Shown piece after piece: positions 18,899-28,559 of a stretch of DNA of 64,000 nucleotides. Source of the stretch: Tritrichomonas musculus (taxonomy: Eukaryota > Parabasalia > Tritrichomonadida > Tritrichomonadidae). How positions within the stretch are numbered: the stretch's first letter is position 1; each line of letters opens with the position of its first letter. The position numbers and the translations under genes were made by a program. The DNA lies in the NCBI GenBank assembly GCA_039105265.1, contig JAPFFF010000010.1:3410001-3474000 (forward strand), given 5' to 3'. The notes under the pieces were generated by a model. The model was not told the DNA's origin. It saw only the letters and a list, made by a program, of their open reading frames with translations, and searched no databases.

Positions 18899-21800
18899 TT
18901 ACTCTTCATCAATGTCAATTTCACGTAGCATGTTTCTCAATTTGAGGAGCTTCTCTTTCTGTGAATTCTTGATATTTTTCAGCTGGCCTTGCAGCTTTGT
19001 CATTTCGCTTTCCTTCATCTTTGTTCCGTTTATCAGTCCGTAAGCGAGCATCTCGACTCTGTCGCAGAGCTCGCTGTGGTCCGTCGTTGTTATGTTCTGC
19101 TGTTGTTCCTCCGACTTCTTGATGTCAGAGACGATTGCAAAAATCGAACTTTTTGAGAGAACATTTGACGGTTTTTCATCGTCATCTATATCAAATTGAG
19201 GGCCATTTGATCGAGAAGGGATGAATACGTCAGTAGCGTTTTCCATGATGCTTTCAATGACCTCGTTTATGCTTGATTCATTTTCCAAGAAATTGTCAGC
19301 TTCGGAACGGTTTTTCTCGTTATTTAAGCTATTCAAAATTGAGATCTCCACTTCATTTTTCTGGATCTGCATTTGGATGAGGTTGTTCTGCCTCTGGAGC
19401 TCCTGTGCCTGTGCCAGGATGAGCTGGGCCTTAGCAATAGGCTTTTGTTTCAAATTTTTGGCCTTTAAAGGTGAATTAAAATTGAAGTTAAAATTGAGAA
19501 CATCCTCATTTGAATTGTCATTCAAATTTGAATTGGAAGAATTTGAATTGACACTTTTTTCATTATCTGCCACTTTTCTCTTCGTCTGCCTTGAACTTGG
19601 TGTCACTTTTCTGCATCTTTTCAGCTGTGCTTTGAGGTTTGTCAAGTCCTCGTCAAGTTGCTCACTTTTGATCGTTTCCTCCTCAATTTTCTGAGTGACG
19701 CTGCTGTAGTCGGACTCGATCATTGCCTGCGTCTTCTTGTGCTTTATCCAGCAATAGTCGCGCTTCGTGTTGATTCGCTTCTGGTGGATCATGCACGAGT
19801 ACTCGAGGTTCTCCAATCTGACGTTGCTTTCGTGAATGAGACTTGCGAACTGCTCCGATGTTGTTGGCAATTTTATCTTGTCCAATGAGTCGTGGATCGA
19901 TTTGAACAATGAACGTGCGCGATAAAAGTGCTGCGCTTCTGGTATTTCAGACGGCATCATCTCGTTCATTCGCTCGAAAACGGGCGCTGCACGCTCGAAT
20001 GAAGTCGTCAAAGAAGTGAAATTGGCAAGCGTCGATATTTGGTCGGTCTCCGAAGACGACTTCTTTCGACTCTTGCTCCTGCTTCTTCTTCGTCCTGTCT
20101 TCGCCTTCTTTTGGCTTCTCTGCCGACGCGGAGAAGAAGGCGGAGTCACGCTTGTCGCCTTTGAAACTTGCACCTGAAGCTGGCTTGGTTGAGACGCGTA
20201 ATGAGAGACTTGCACTTGCTGAGGAGGATGCTGAATGATCTGGACGGAAGGCGAGTTGTTCACATAGCTCTGAACGTGAAGCTGGTTTGGACTTGCTTGG
20301 GCCAGAGTTGTATGATTCAGCAGCTGAAAAGAATTCGGCATCATTTGGTACGAATGCTGCGCTGCCATCTGCGCATTTTGCTGTGATGGAAGCGGTGACA
20401 GTTGCACCAAATGGCGCGCTGGTGATGTTGGAATGATCGTCTTCTTCGTGACAACAGGCGACAAGGACTTGTTCGCATTAGTTACTGGTGACAATATTGT
20501 CGGCGTGCTTGGCTGCTTACTAAGTTTGATGCCAAACAAAGAAGCAAAGTAAATTGTCGAGTTGATGATTCTCTCGACTTCTTTCTTGATGTTCATTGCA
20601 CAGACAATCGAAAAGGAAACTTCAGAAAGTCCTGACAAAATGGTCGACAAAATCTTGAAGTCCGAAAGACCAGAAGCCTCAAGTAATTTAATCAGGTGTG
20701 TCGAACGTGAAAGAATCTCACAGCAAAGAAGAACATTGGGATGATCAGAGCAACGATTGCTGTAAAGAACAGCGAGTGCATGAAAATGATGTTTGATTTC
20801 ATCAATGATATCTTGCTGGTCAAATTTATGGTCAATTTCATTCTCTTTAGAATTCTCTTTTTGTCTATTTTTAAAGTTGGAAATGTCATCGAAAATGTCG
20901 CTTTCACTATTCATTCTCTTCTTAACAGAAGGTCCATAATTATTCCGATTCCAGTAGAATCCATCTTCATTGTTATCGTTTCTATTCAAAAAGTGATTCA
21001 ATTGATCAGAGGATGAACAATTGTTCTTGAATGGAAATTGGAAGAAAGATGAAAAACAGAAAGAATATGTACTCAATGAAAGTGTCATATAAAAATCAAA
21101 TGATCTTCGAATATTAGAAAAGTTTGGCTTCAAAAATGAAAGCCTCAGAATTGATTTGTGAAGACTTGTCAAAAAGTTGGGAAAATCATTTTTGTACATG
21201 TCCAAATCAAGGAATCCTGGAGAGAAAGGCCAAGTTGAATTAAAGATAGAAATGTAGCTTCCTTTAAGATCAGGATCACTTGAAGGAACAGACAAAAAGT
21301 CGAACTTTTTCAATAGAACAAGTGTGTCTTTGAATGATTTCAAAATGTTCGAGAAAAAGGCAATTTCAACAAACAAACGTGAATAAGAATCAGGCTTATC
21401 AAAGTACTCGGTATTGACCATTGTCATTATTGATGAAAGATGAGAATATTTTTCTTTCATCTCCATTATTTCTTTGATAATTTCGATTATGTTATGCTTC
21501 CGGATTGAAGAAAACAGCATTGTATTCTTGTTCTTTGAAGGATGTTCAGAAACAAAGAAAAAGTCGATATCATTTTCAAAAAGTGACAGACAATTTCGAA
21601 CGGTTGCATTATTACAAAAATTATCAATCGTATCGCAATTGAAATTTTCAATAGTATTCGTAAATATGTCAGAAAAAGTGGTCAATTGTCTCCCTTCTGT
21701 TTCATTACTTTTCAAATGATACATCAGCATCTTAAGAAAGACTGAAATCGTCTGGAATGGATGAGGAACTGATATGAAAGCTATGCCGAATAACAACGAT

Positions 21801-24529
21801 GAATAATCCCAATGTTGTCTAACGGATTCGTTTATTTCAGTTGTTTCTTCTTCCTTCTTTCCTTCTTCATCTTCTTTCGTCAACGATTTCGTGTCAGAAA
21901 ACATCCATTTAATCGAGAGTGATCGAATGGAGTCGATGATTGTTGATAATGGAATTGAACTTTCTCGAATGTTGAATTTTTCATCCATGAAAAAGTTCGT
22001 CGCTACTGAGAAGAACTTATGAATATCTCTTTCAAAATCAGTCGGACTTTCATTCAATTGTAACTCAGGTTTTCGAACGATAAATAACCGACAAAACGTC
22101 TTATAAATTGACTTGAATTCAAAGACACTTCGCCAGTCATCACTCACGCCAATCTGCATCTTTCTTGCTTGTTCTCGAATGAATGGGAACGACTTATTAA
22201 AGAGCAATTCTTTATTTTCAGTCGACCAAACAGACTTCAAGTCAATATCGTAACAAAGGTCATCATTAACTTCATCAGCAACTTTTTCAACTTCTTTAGA
22301 AGTGTCGCTTGAGCTAATCTGCGGTTCGTCAAGGTTAGTTGTCTCAAAACGAAAGATGTCAAGTGTGTCAAAAAGTGGAAAAGCTTCAGATAAAAAATGC
22401 TTTATTTTTGACATGTTTAAAGTTCCTTCTTTTTGAATTTGTTGATCTCGTAAATTTTGGATGTAAGGACAACAAATCTTTAAATAAGTGTAGAACCTTT
22501 CCATAAAGTCCTTCTTTTCATCCTTGATGAAATTTGTCTGTAAAATTCTCCTGGTCGAATAAACAAGCTCTCTTAAAGCACGGAATAAATCAACTGAAGT
22601 TTCATTTCCATTGCTATCAAGATTGATTGAATTAACGAGATCTTCAATGTCATTATCATTCAAATGAAAATTAGCTCTATTTTTCTTAACTTCAATTAAT
22701 TTCTTCCTTGTTTCTTCTTTGCTCATTTCCATTGATCTTTCATTTTCAAGCGAGAATTCTTTCGCTTTTCGAAGTGCTTCTTTTGCCAATGTTCGTGAGT
22801 CATTCAACATTTGTGCTTTCAAAAGAAGCTCAGAATAAAAGCCGATCAGTCTGTATATTTCATCCTTGATCATTGGATACAAAAGTGGAGTCTCTTTTGC
22901 CTTGTTTGCAAACAGCACAAATGAGTGAAAGTATGTGAAAATTTCATTGAATGTTGCATTGCATAAAATTTTCTGATCAAAGGACGATACAGAGGATGAT
23001 GATGAAGTTGAATGATCGGAAATGACTGATGATATTGTCATGCAACATTTTCCACTTTTTTTGTTTATTCGACGGTTACACGTATCGTTGTAAACGTGTA
23101 TGTAATGTTTCAATAATTTGACCCTTTCACTCAAAAAACGGTTGAAATAACAAACGACGTCTTTCAAAGTGTAAGGAAGAACACTAACAACACTGATGAT
23201 CGATTTAATATCTTCAATGTCAAAGCTCGTCGGTGACAACGTTGAACGGAGAACAAAGAGAGTGTTGTACTTGTTCACTGTTCGCATAAATGAGCCTGCA
23301 ATCACGCTGCAATTTTCTGGTTCAAGACGATTTTGAAATGAGAGAAGTTCAAGGACGTCAAACATTTTAATTCGGACTTCTTCAGGATCAGTGATTGTGT
23401 CAATGTCAGATGAATTATTTTCACCTTTTTCGTTGTCACTTTTTTCGGTATCGGTGTCACTTTTTTCAGCATCATTAATTTCGCATTCTTTTTTCTCATT
23501 TTGATTGCTTGTATCGTTGATACTTTTTTCAGTGGTGTCACTTTTTGGTGTGGATTCAATATTTATGAAGTTCAGATCACCAGTCATCCAAAAAGTTTGC
23601 AAATATTCCATCGCTGAATTGAATACTGTGTCTGAATCTACTTGGGACATCTGGCATGGTAAAAACCAAAAAAGTGGCTGATCCCAGTTTTCTTTAAATT
23701 GTGATATGACCATATTTACTTTATAAAAAAGTTCAAAATTTTTAAGTTCGCTGTAAAAATTGTTGTAATAGCTGAGAAAGTCGTTCTTTAATGGATTGGT
23801 ATCAGAATTGGGCTCAAAAAGTGGTAAAATCATTATTTTAAACCGTTTAAGCTCAACTTTGCATTTTTGGATTTGTTTATTTGAAATGCTATTAATGGAT
23901 TGACTTTCGTGTATCTTTTTAAAATTGCGAAGTAAAAATTGAACACTCCCTTCTATTTCTGGCCGTATTTGATTGAAATAATTTTCGTCGTTATGTTGAA
24001 CTTGATCAATTATTTTCTCAAATTGATAGATAAAAAAGTTTTCGTTGATTTGCTGCGAATCATATTGAATAAGGTTAAAAACATTAATAAAATAATCTAC
24101 GCATTTTTTAAGTGAATTTGGCTCATAGGGTGGTGAGTATAATGATGTTTGATCTGGTTGAGCTGACGCGCCTTTAAAATTTGAACCGTTCACAACATGT
24201 AAAAAAATGTGATGAATTGGTGTAATAGCAGCAAATAATATTCTTCTATTATACAACGAGAGATTTGCTTGTTTAACAAATTTAAGCAAGAAAGAAGCAA
24301 GTTTATCAAGTGAAATTAGAGGAATTTTTTTCATTTGATCACTTATATTGTTTTTTTTGCCTGAAATATGGTTTGCTGCTAGTTCTTTTTTAATATTTTT
24401 AATTGCTTCATGAATCACAGAATTTGGATTAACTGGATGAACTATATCTTCTTCTTCGCATTGTTCATCTTCTAGATTTATTTGAACTTCTTGATCTTCG
24501 TCTGAGTCTATATAGTTTCCATCTTCCAT
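18899..24529 (-). CDS. Very large helical/coiled-coil protein, unknown function
   Basis: I do not recognise this 1,876-residue protein. The N-terminus is strongly acidic (DSDEDQE..., EEEDIVHPVN). Residues about 40-1200 are predicted helical with acidic low-complexity inserts (around 330-380, Ser/Asp/Glu/Lys). About 1290-1480 is disordered and rich in Ser, Pro and Gln, including Gln/His/Val stretches. A basic cluster around 1480-1500 (RRQRSQKKAKTGRRRSRSK) could be a nuclear localisation signal or nucleic-acid contact. The C-terminal third contains heptad-like coiled coil. There is no signal peptide or membrane helix. Length and layout suggest a nuclear or cytoskeletal scaffold (inference). No bacterial-like features. 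Base composition in the last third is richer in GC than the flanks, as expected for real coding sequence. Confidence 0.75.
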   Translation of the reverse strand: MEDGNYIDSDEDQEVQINLEDEQCEEEDIVHPVNPNSVIHEAIKNIKKELAANHISGKKNNISDQMKKIPLISLDKLASFLLKFVKQANLSLYNRRILFAAITPIHHIFLHVVNGSNFKGASAQPDQTSLYSPPYEPNSLKKCVDYFINVFNLIQYDSQQINENFFIYQFEKIIDQVQHNDENYFNQIRPEIEGSVQFLLRNFKKIHESQSINSISNKQIQKCKVELKRFKIMILPLFEPNSDTNPLKNDFLSYYNNFYSELKNFELFYKVNMVISQFKENWDQPLFWFLPCQMSQVDSDTVFNSAMEYLQTFWMTGDLNFINIESTPKSDTTEKSINDTSNQNEKKECEINDAEKSDTDTEKSDNEKGENNSSDIDTITDPEEVRIKMFDVLELLSFQNRLEPENCSVIAGSFMRTVNKYNTLFVLRSTLSPTSFDIEDIKSIISVVSVLPYTLKDVVCYFNRFLSERVKLLKHYIHVYNDTCNRRINKKSGKCCMTISSVISDHSTSSSSSVSSFDQKILCNATFNEIFTYFHSFVLFANKAKETPLLYPMIKDEIYRLIGFYSELLLKAQMLNDSRTLAKEALRKAKEFSLENERSMEMSKEETRKKLIEVKKNRANFHLNDNDIEDLVNSINLDSNGNETSVDLFRALRELVYSTRRILQTNFIKDEKKDFMERFYTYLKICCPYIQNLRDQQIQKEGTLNMSKIKHFLSEAFPLFDTLDIFRFETTNLDEPQISSSDTSKEVEKVADEVNDDLCYDIDLKSVWSTENKELLFNKSFPFIREQARKMQIGVSDDWRSVFEFKSIYKTFCRLFIVRKPELQLNESPTDFERDIHKFFSVATNFFMDEKFNIRESSIPLSTIIDSIRSLSIKWMFSDTKSLTKEDEEGKKEEETTEINESVRQHWDYSSLLFGIAFISVPHPFQTISVFLKMLMYHLKSNETEGRQLTTFSDIFTNTIENFNCDTIDNFCNNATVRNCLSLFENDIDFFFVSEHPSKNKNTMLFSSIRKHNIIEIIKEIMEMKEKYSHLSSIMTMVNTEYFDKPDSYSRLFVEIAFFSNILKSFKDTLVLLKKFDFLSVPSSDPDLKGSYISIFNSTWPFSPGFLDLDMYKNDFPNFLTSLHKSILRLSFLKPNFSNIRRSFDFYMTLSLSTYSFCFSSFFQFPFKNNCSSSDQLNHFLNRNDNNEDGFYWNRNNYGPSVKKRMNSESDIFDDISNFKNRQKENSKENEIDHKFDQQDIIDEIKHHFHALAVLYSNRCSDHPNVLLCCEILSRSTHLIKLLEASGLSDFKILSTILSGLSEVSFSIVCAMNIKKEVERIINSTIYFASLFGIKLSKQPSTPTILSPVTNANKSLSPVVTKKTIIPTSPARHLVQLSPLPSQQNAQMAAQHSYQMMPNSFQLLNHTTLAQASPNQLHVQSYVNNSPSVQIIQHPPQQVQVSHYASQPSQLQVQVSKATSVTPPSSPRRQRSQKKAKTGRRRSRSKSRKKSSSETDQISTLANFTSLTTSFERAAPVFERMNEMMPSEIPEAQHFYRARSLFKSIHDSLDKIKLPTTSEQFASLIHESNVRLENLEYSCMIHQKRINTKRDYCWIKHKKTQAMIESDYSSVTQKIEEETIKSEQLDEDLTNLKAQLKRCRKVTPSSRQTKRKVADNEKSVNSNSSNSNLNDNSNEDVLNFNFNFNSPLKAKNLKQKPIAKAQLILAQAQELQRQNNLIQMQIQKNEVEISILNSLNNEKNRSEADNFLENESSINEVIESIMENATDVFIPSRSNGPQFDIDDDEKPSNVLSKSSIFAIVSDIKKSEEQQQNITTTDHSELCDRVEMLAYGLINGTKMKESEMTKLQGQLKNIKNSQKEKLLKLRNMLREIDIDEE

Positions 24530-24925
24530 TTATTTTATTAAGTAAACAGAAAAAGTTGCTAAATTGAATTTTCAATATAAAAAGTTTACAGCAGGAAATT
24601 TTAAATAACAAAAAATCTGAAGTTAAAACGCAAAAAATATTAAAATATATGTAATTTCTTTTATATATATTTAATGATTGAAATATATATATAAAATATA
24701 TATGTGTTTATTAATATTTACTTTTAAAAAAAGAAATATTTTATTATTTAATAAATTTAAGAGTATTCTCTGAATTTTTTGAAAAGCATATTAAAAAAAA
24801 AAATATTTTAAAACCTAAATATATTTAAATACTTGTTATAACAAAATTATATATTCATAAAATTTTATTTAATACAAATTATCATATCTTTTTATTTAAA
24901 AAATAATGCGATTAAATGTATATAA
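24530..24925. other. Intergenic AT-rich stretch
   Basis: About 400 bp of very AT-rich sequence between two minus-strand genes, with TA-rich simple tracts near 24660-24700. I see no gene, RNA or repeat structure. Confidence 0.5.
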
Positions 24926-26176
24926 TTATTCTGAATGATGATGATGGTGCTTATGATGATGCTCTTTTGATCTTTTCGATTTTTTAGAATTATATATATC
25001 ATACAAAACAAAATATACTATGAGAATTAACAAAAATGGAAGGAAAATGAGAGGTGCCAAGCTAGGATCTTCACCTCCTGCCCTTCTGTCGTAAAAAGAT
25101 TCCATGAAAGGTCCAAAAAGACCTCTTCCTGGTCCTTCTGATCTCACTTTATTGTTAAAAACTTTTTCAATCCATTTTTCAACATTGGTTGAACTCTGAT
25201 CATCATTTCTATAAACCCAAAATAAACGCCTTCCTCTGTCAAATATTAAATAATCAACGTTATTTTTTGATTTATCTAATATTGAAGTATATAAGCAAAG
25301 CCATTTTTGTTCTGCACAACTTGCTGTTGCTACAATATAATATTTACTTGCAAATTCAGAAATTTCAATTGTTTCTGAACTGAAATTCGATCTATCTGTA
25401 GAATTTTTGTGCATTATTATAAATGCTGCACTTTTTTCATAATCGGTATGTTTCATAACAGCACCTGTGAAATTATTTAAAAATGGAATGGAATTTGTCA
25501 AAAGAAAAAGTGAAACCTGAGGATCATCAAAAGAACCGTTATATTCAACAGTTCTATTGGGATTTGTAATGGCGATTATTTTGTTTTTATGATCTTTGAA
25601 ATCAAAAAGCTTGCTTTCATCATCTTCATTTGTATTCAACCATAAAAATTGACTTTCATAGTGTCGATGTTTCATAACAATTTCTTGAGATTGCTTAAGC
25701 GCGTTTTGGTCACCTTCTGGAAAACAAAAAATAAAAGTGGTGGTAATATTTGATATCTCATAATATTTGGATATTTCGTTAATATCATTTCGTACAGTTA
25801 TTAATGGGAAATGTTGCTGTTTTTTAATAAACATGCGAAAATGATCATATTCTCGTTCGCCTAAATAGCGAGTTGTAAGATTTTCTTTCGTATTGATGTA
25901 ATAAATTCTGGGGAAATTCTCGCCCTCAAATCTTTTGCAAAGCTCACGATTGCCCTCGCATTCAATTTCTGCAAGTATAACTGTTCCTTCGAGATCTTTA
26001 GCTTCTGAAAGTCGTTCCCATTCTGGTGCCATCTTTCTGCAATGAGGGCACCAAGTTGCCCATAATTTTATAAAAATTGGTTTTCCTTCTTTGTTATTTA
26101 TGATCTCATCAAAATTTTCTTTTGTAATTTCAATAGATGTTGTGAAAACAAGAGAGATTAAAAGATGAAAAAGCAT
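24926..26176 (-). CDS. Membrane-anchored PDI-like protein with one thioredoxin domain
   Basis: A 416-residue ER-type thiol oxidoreductase. Residues 1-14 are a signal peptide. A thioredoxin fold follows with the redox motif WCPHC (Cys43 and Cys46) in 'LWATWCPHCRKMAPEW' and the conserved region 'EGENFPRIYY'. Residues about 120-330 may hold degenerate thioredoxin-like domains. A membrane helix lies at about 374-393 and is followed by a short tail rich in Lys and His (HHHKHHHHH near the end). The layout matches TMX-type PDIs, which form or isomerise disulfides in the secretory pathway. The His-rich tail is unusual and would face the cytosol if the helix spans once; it could bind metal. There is no KDEL-like signal, consistent with membrane anchoring. 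Confidence 0.88.
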   Translation of the reverse strand: MLFHLLISLVFTTSIEITKENFDEIINNKEGKPIFIKLWATWCPHCRKMAPEWERLSEAKDLEGTVILAEIECEGNRELCKRFEGENFPRIYYINTKENLTTRYLGEREYDHFRMFIKKQQHFPLITVRNDINEISKYYEISNITTTFIFCFPEGDQNALKQSQEIVMKHRHYESQFLWLNTNEDDESKLFDFKDHKNKIIAITNPNRTVEYNGSFDDPQVSLFLLTNSIPFLNNFTGAVMKHTDYEKSAAFIIMHKNSTDRSNFSSETIEISEFASKYYIVATASCAEQKWLCLYTSILDKSKNNVDYLIFDRGRRLFWVYRNDDQSSTNVEKWIEKVFNNKVRSEGPGRGLFGPFMESFYDRRAGGEDPSLAPLIFLPFLLILIVYFVLYDIYNSKKSKRSKEHHHKHHHHHSE

Positions 26177-26432
26177 AAAATGTGATATGAAAAATGGAAA
26201 AGTAAAAAAGTTAAAAAAAAAAATAGAATCATGATTGCGTCAAGATTATGTTTGCTTATAGAGATACATCGGTTCCTGAAAATAATTATGCTAGAATATC
26301 TTTAGAGAAAAATATTAAAAAGAAATGATAATAAATAATAACAAAATTAAAAAAAAAAATACGAAAAAGATGATAAAGGCTTTGATGTTATCAAATTGAT
26401 AATAAATAGTTTTTATTTATTTTCATGAGATT

Positions 26433-27314
26433 TTAAATAACTGTAACTGTTATCTGTGCCATCTTTAATTTAGCCTGTTCAATTGTAACATTATCATCCG
26501 TTAATGCTTGTGGAGGATATGCTAAATCAAGTTTGAGTTTCTTTCCTCTTAAATCCGGTCTATTCTGTAAAATATAGCCTTTTAAGTTGCCAACGGTTGC
26601 AGATAAGTTAACTGTAAACATTAAAAGTTGATCTGGAAGTTGAAGTCGAATTTTAGTTGAAGGTTGTCCAGGAGTAGCAAAATTGGTATTTGTTGGGGGT
26701 GGAGCTTGTTTTGGTGGTGCAGTTTGATTTTTTTGGGCTGAACCTGAGCCTGATCCGAGTGAACGTGAATTTCCACTAAATGGATTAAACGGTTTTGGCT
26801 TAGGCTTATAATCTCTATCTCGATTATCATCTATTTCAACATCGAGTTCAACGCCCGGTTTTTGTAATTCTCGTGGTATCATGCCACGAGAAACTGCTTG
26901 AAGAAATTCTTGATTTTGAGGATCGTCGTTTGATCTAAATTCTCCATCTTCAACTTGAAATCCATTCTTCCAAAAAGTAACTTTGATTTTCTCAACTTTA
27001 TTATCTCCTGGATCAAATTGTTCAGGTGGAGCGTTTTGTTGGTTTTGAGCGTGTTGGAAAATATCGTCGATTAGTCCTTTAGTATCTCCTGGTGCTGTGC
27101 CATGATTTGATGGCGGTACTCTTGGTTGATGTGGTGGTGGTCTTTGTTGAGGTGGCTGTGGTCTTTGCTGAGGTTGTGGAGCGCCTTGAGGATTTTGATA
27201 ATATAGCTCAATAGCTCTTTCTAAATTGCCATTTGACATTTCAAGAAATTGTTTGGCTTGTTGAGCATTTGAGCATGTAATGCTCATGAAACTTGCGACA
27301 TCTGCGTCACTCAT
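26433..27314 (-). CDS. p47/Shp1-type UBX-SEP protein, adaptor of Cdc48/p97
   Basis: A 293-residue protein with the full p47 (NSFL1C/Shp1) domain order. Residues 1-42 are a UBA-like helix bundle with 'SNGNLERAIELYY'. A Pro/Gln-rich linker follows at 43-75. A SEP domain lies at about 110-163 ('VTFWKNGFQVEDGEFRS', 'RGMIPRELQ'), and a C-terminal UBX domain at about 215-293 ('TKIRLQLPDQ', 'LKLDLAYPPQALTD'). p47 proteins recruit the Cdc48/p97 ATPase for homotypic membrane fusion and for extraction of ubiquitinated proteins. The protein is somewhat shorter than animal p47 (about 370), mainly in the linkers. The usual FPR of the UBX loop is not obvious. It is transcribed divergently from the Vps26 gene across a 76-bp gap. 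Confidence 0.93.
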   Translation of the reverse strand: MSDADVASFMSITCSNAQQAKQFLEMSNGNLERAIELYYQNPQGAPQPQQRPQPPQQRPPPHQPRVPPSNHGTAPGDTKGLIDDIFQHAQNQQNAPPEQFDPGDNKVEKIKVTFWKNGFQVEDGEFRSNDDPQNQEFLQAVSRGMIPRELQKPGVELDVEIDDNRDRDYKPKPKPFNPFSGNSRSLGSGSGSAQKNQTAPPKQAPPPTNTNFATPGQPSTKIRLQLPDQLLMFTVNLSATVGNLKGYILQNRPDLRGKKLKLDLAYPPQALTDDNVTIEQAKLKMAQITVTVI

Positions 27315-27390
27315 TTAAAAATTAAAATGAAAATTTTGTTAATAGTTCATATCACATTTCGAAATTTTTTTTAAATTTCAATCAATTTTA
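27315..27390. promoter_or_regulatory. 76-bp bidirectional promoter region between p47 and Vps26 genes
   Basis: Only 76 bp separate the two divergent ATGs, so both core promoters must lie here or overlap. Just before the Vps26 ATG is TTCAATCAATTTTA, which resembles a TCA-type initiator (the trichomonad initiator contains TCA at the start site). The assignment is by position only. Confidence 0.4.
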
Positions 27391-28263
27391 ATGAAAAATC
27401 TTTTTGCAAGACCTGAAATTAAAATAGACATTTTTGGGGATCCCGAAGCAAAAGCAATGCTTCAGAGGTTTAGCAATTTAAGTTATCCTGTATTTATTAA
27501 TCCAAATGTAATCAAAGGACATGCAACTTTTATTCCACCAGAAGGTACAACTATTAGTCATAAAGGTATAATTCTTTCTATATTTGGAGAATATAGAGAT
27601 CATGAAAATCGCCCTATTAAGCGTTTTTTTCTGAAAAAGCAATCTCTTCAACCAGAAGGAAGATTTAACACAGTTTATGAAACAGATTTTACGTTTGACT
27701 CTCTAAATTTCACTACTGCAACATACTATGGCTCATCAATAAATATTATTTTCGGAATTGATGCAGATGTTATTCATACCTTTTCAAACACAAGACAAGA
27801 AAGTCAATTTATTTTGCTATCTTATGCGCCAAGACCTCACCCAGTTCCAATTCATAATGTTATCGGCATGAAAAATGTTTTACATATAGAATTTGTATTT
27901 CCAAATTCTGCGTATGATTGCAATGATTGCGTTCCAGCTTCTGCTTTCTTTATCCTTGTAAAACTACGTATTGTTCAAATTTATATTGAAATCTTCCGTT
28001 TCGAAAGCTTTTGTTCAAATGTACTCAATTTTGAGAAAAAAACATTAATTAAATCATACCAATTTCTTGATGGTCCTCCAGTTCGTGGTGATTATATTCC
28101 AATTCGTATTTTTCTTAATGACTCGGATATATGGCCACATTCAGCATATGCTGGCTCCGAACTTAAAGTCCAGCATTATTTAAGAACGCATATTATAGAT
28201 GAAAATGGGAAAAGCTATTATAAAAGATTGAAGATAAAAATTGATCGATATCAACCAGAATGA
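27391..28263 (+). CDS. VPS26: Vps26, retromer subunit
   Basis: A 290-residue arrestin-like protein of normal Vps26 length. Family-typical segments are visible in order: 'IDIFGDPEAKAM' near the N-terminus, 'GHATFIPPEGTTISHKGI', 'SFNTV/RFNTVYETDF' type strand, 'TYYGSSINI', the hinge region 'IGMKNVLHIEFVF', and 'DGPPVRGDYIPIRIFL' followed by a C-terminal beta strand set ending in RYQPE. Vps26 forms the cargo-recognition part of retromer with Vps35 and Vps29 and retrieves receptors from endosomes to the Golgi. The start is favoured because it is the first ATG in the 76-bp gap and begins a few residues before the conserved FGDP motif. Confidence 0.95.
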   Translation: MKNLFARPEIKIDIFGDPEAKAMLQRFSNLSYPVFINPNVIKGHATFIPPEGTTISHKGIILSIFGEYRDHENRPIKRFFLKKQSLQPEGRFNTVYETDFTFDSLNFTTATYYGSSINIIFGIDADVIHTFSNTRQESQFILLSYAPRPHPVPIHNVIGMKNVLHIEFVFPNSAYDCNDCVPASAFFILVKLRIVQIYIEIFRFESFCSNVLNFEKKTLIKSYQFLDGPPVRGDYIPIRIFLNDSDIWPHSAYAGSELKVQHYLRTHIIDENGKSYYKRLKIKIDRYQPE

Positions 28264-28559
28264 ATTTATTAATTAAATCTAATTATGTAATGTTTATGAA
28301 TCAAATTAATATATTTGCTTTTAATGTTGCTTTAATATGCGTCAAATGAATTATGTTTGTATAAAATTATTTGAAACTTCGGATTTTTTTCATTATGTAT
28401 TTTAAATTCACTCAAAAATGAAATTAAAAAAGCATTAATATGCTTGAATAAAAGAATTTAATTAATTGGCACATTTATTTAACAATAATATAATATTTAA
28501 ATAATGATCTTTTTATCAGTTTCATAATTTGGTAGATTAAAAATATACATTTGAATATC
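28264..28559. other. Convergent 3' intergenic stretch
   Basis: About 296 bp between the converging Vps26 and HECT genes. It is AT-rich and I see no additional gene or structured element. Confidence 0.4.

Noticed and set aside
19221-19694. 157-codon plus-strand frame opposite the 1,876-residue gene
   Set aside because: Antisense to a well-supported coding region, with composition of a complement shadow (Phe/Leu/Ser-rich).
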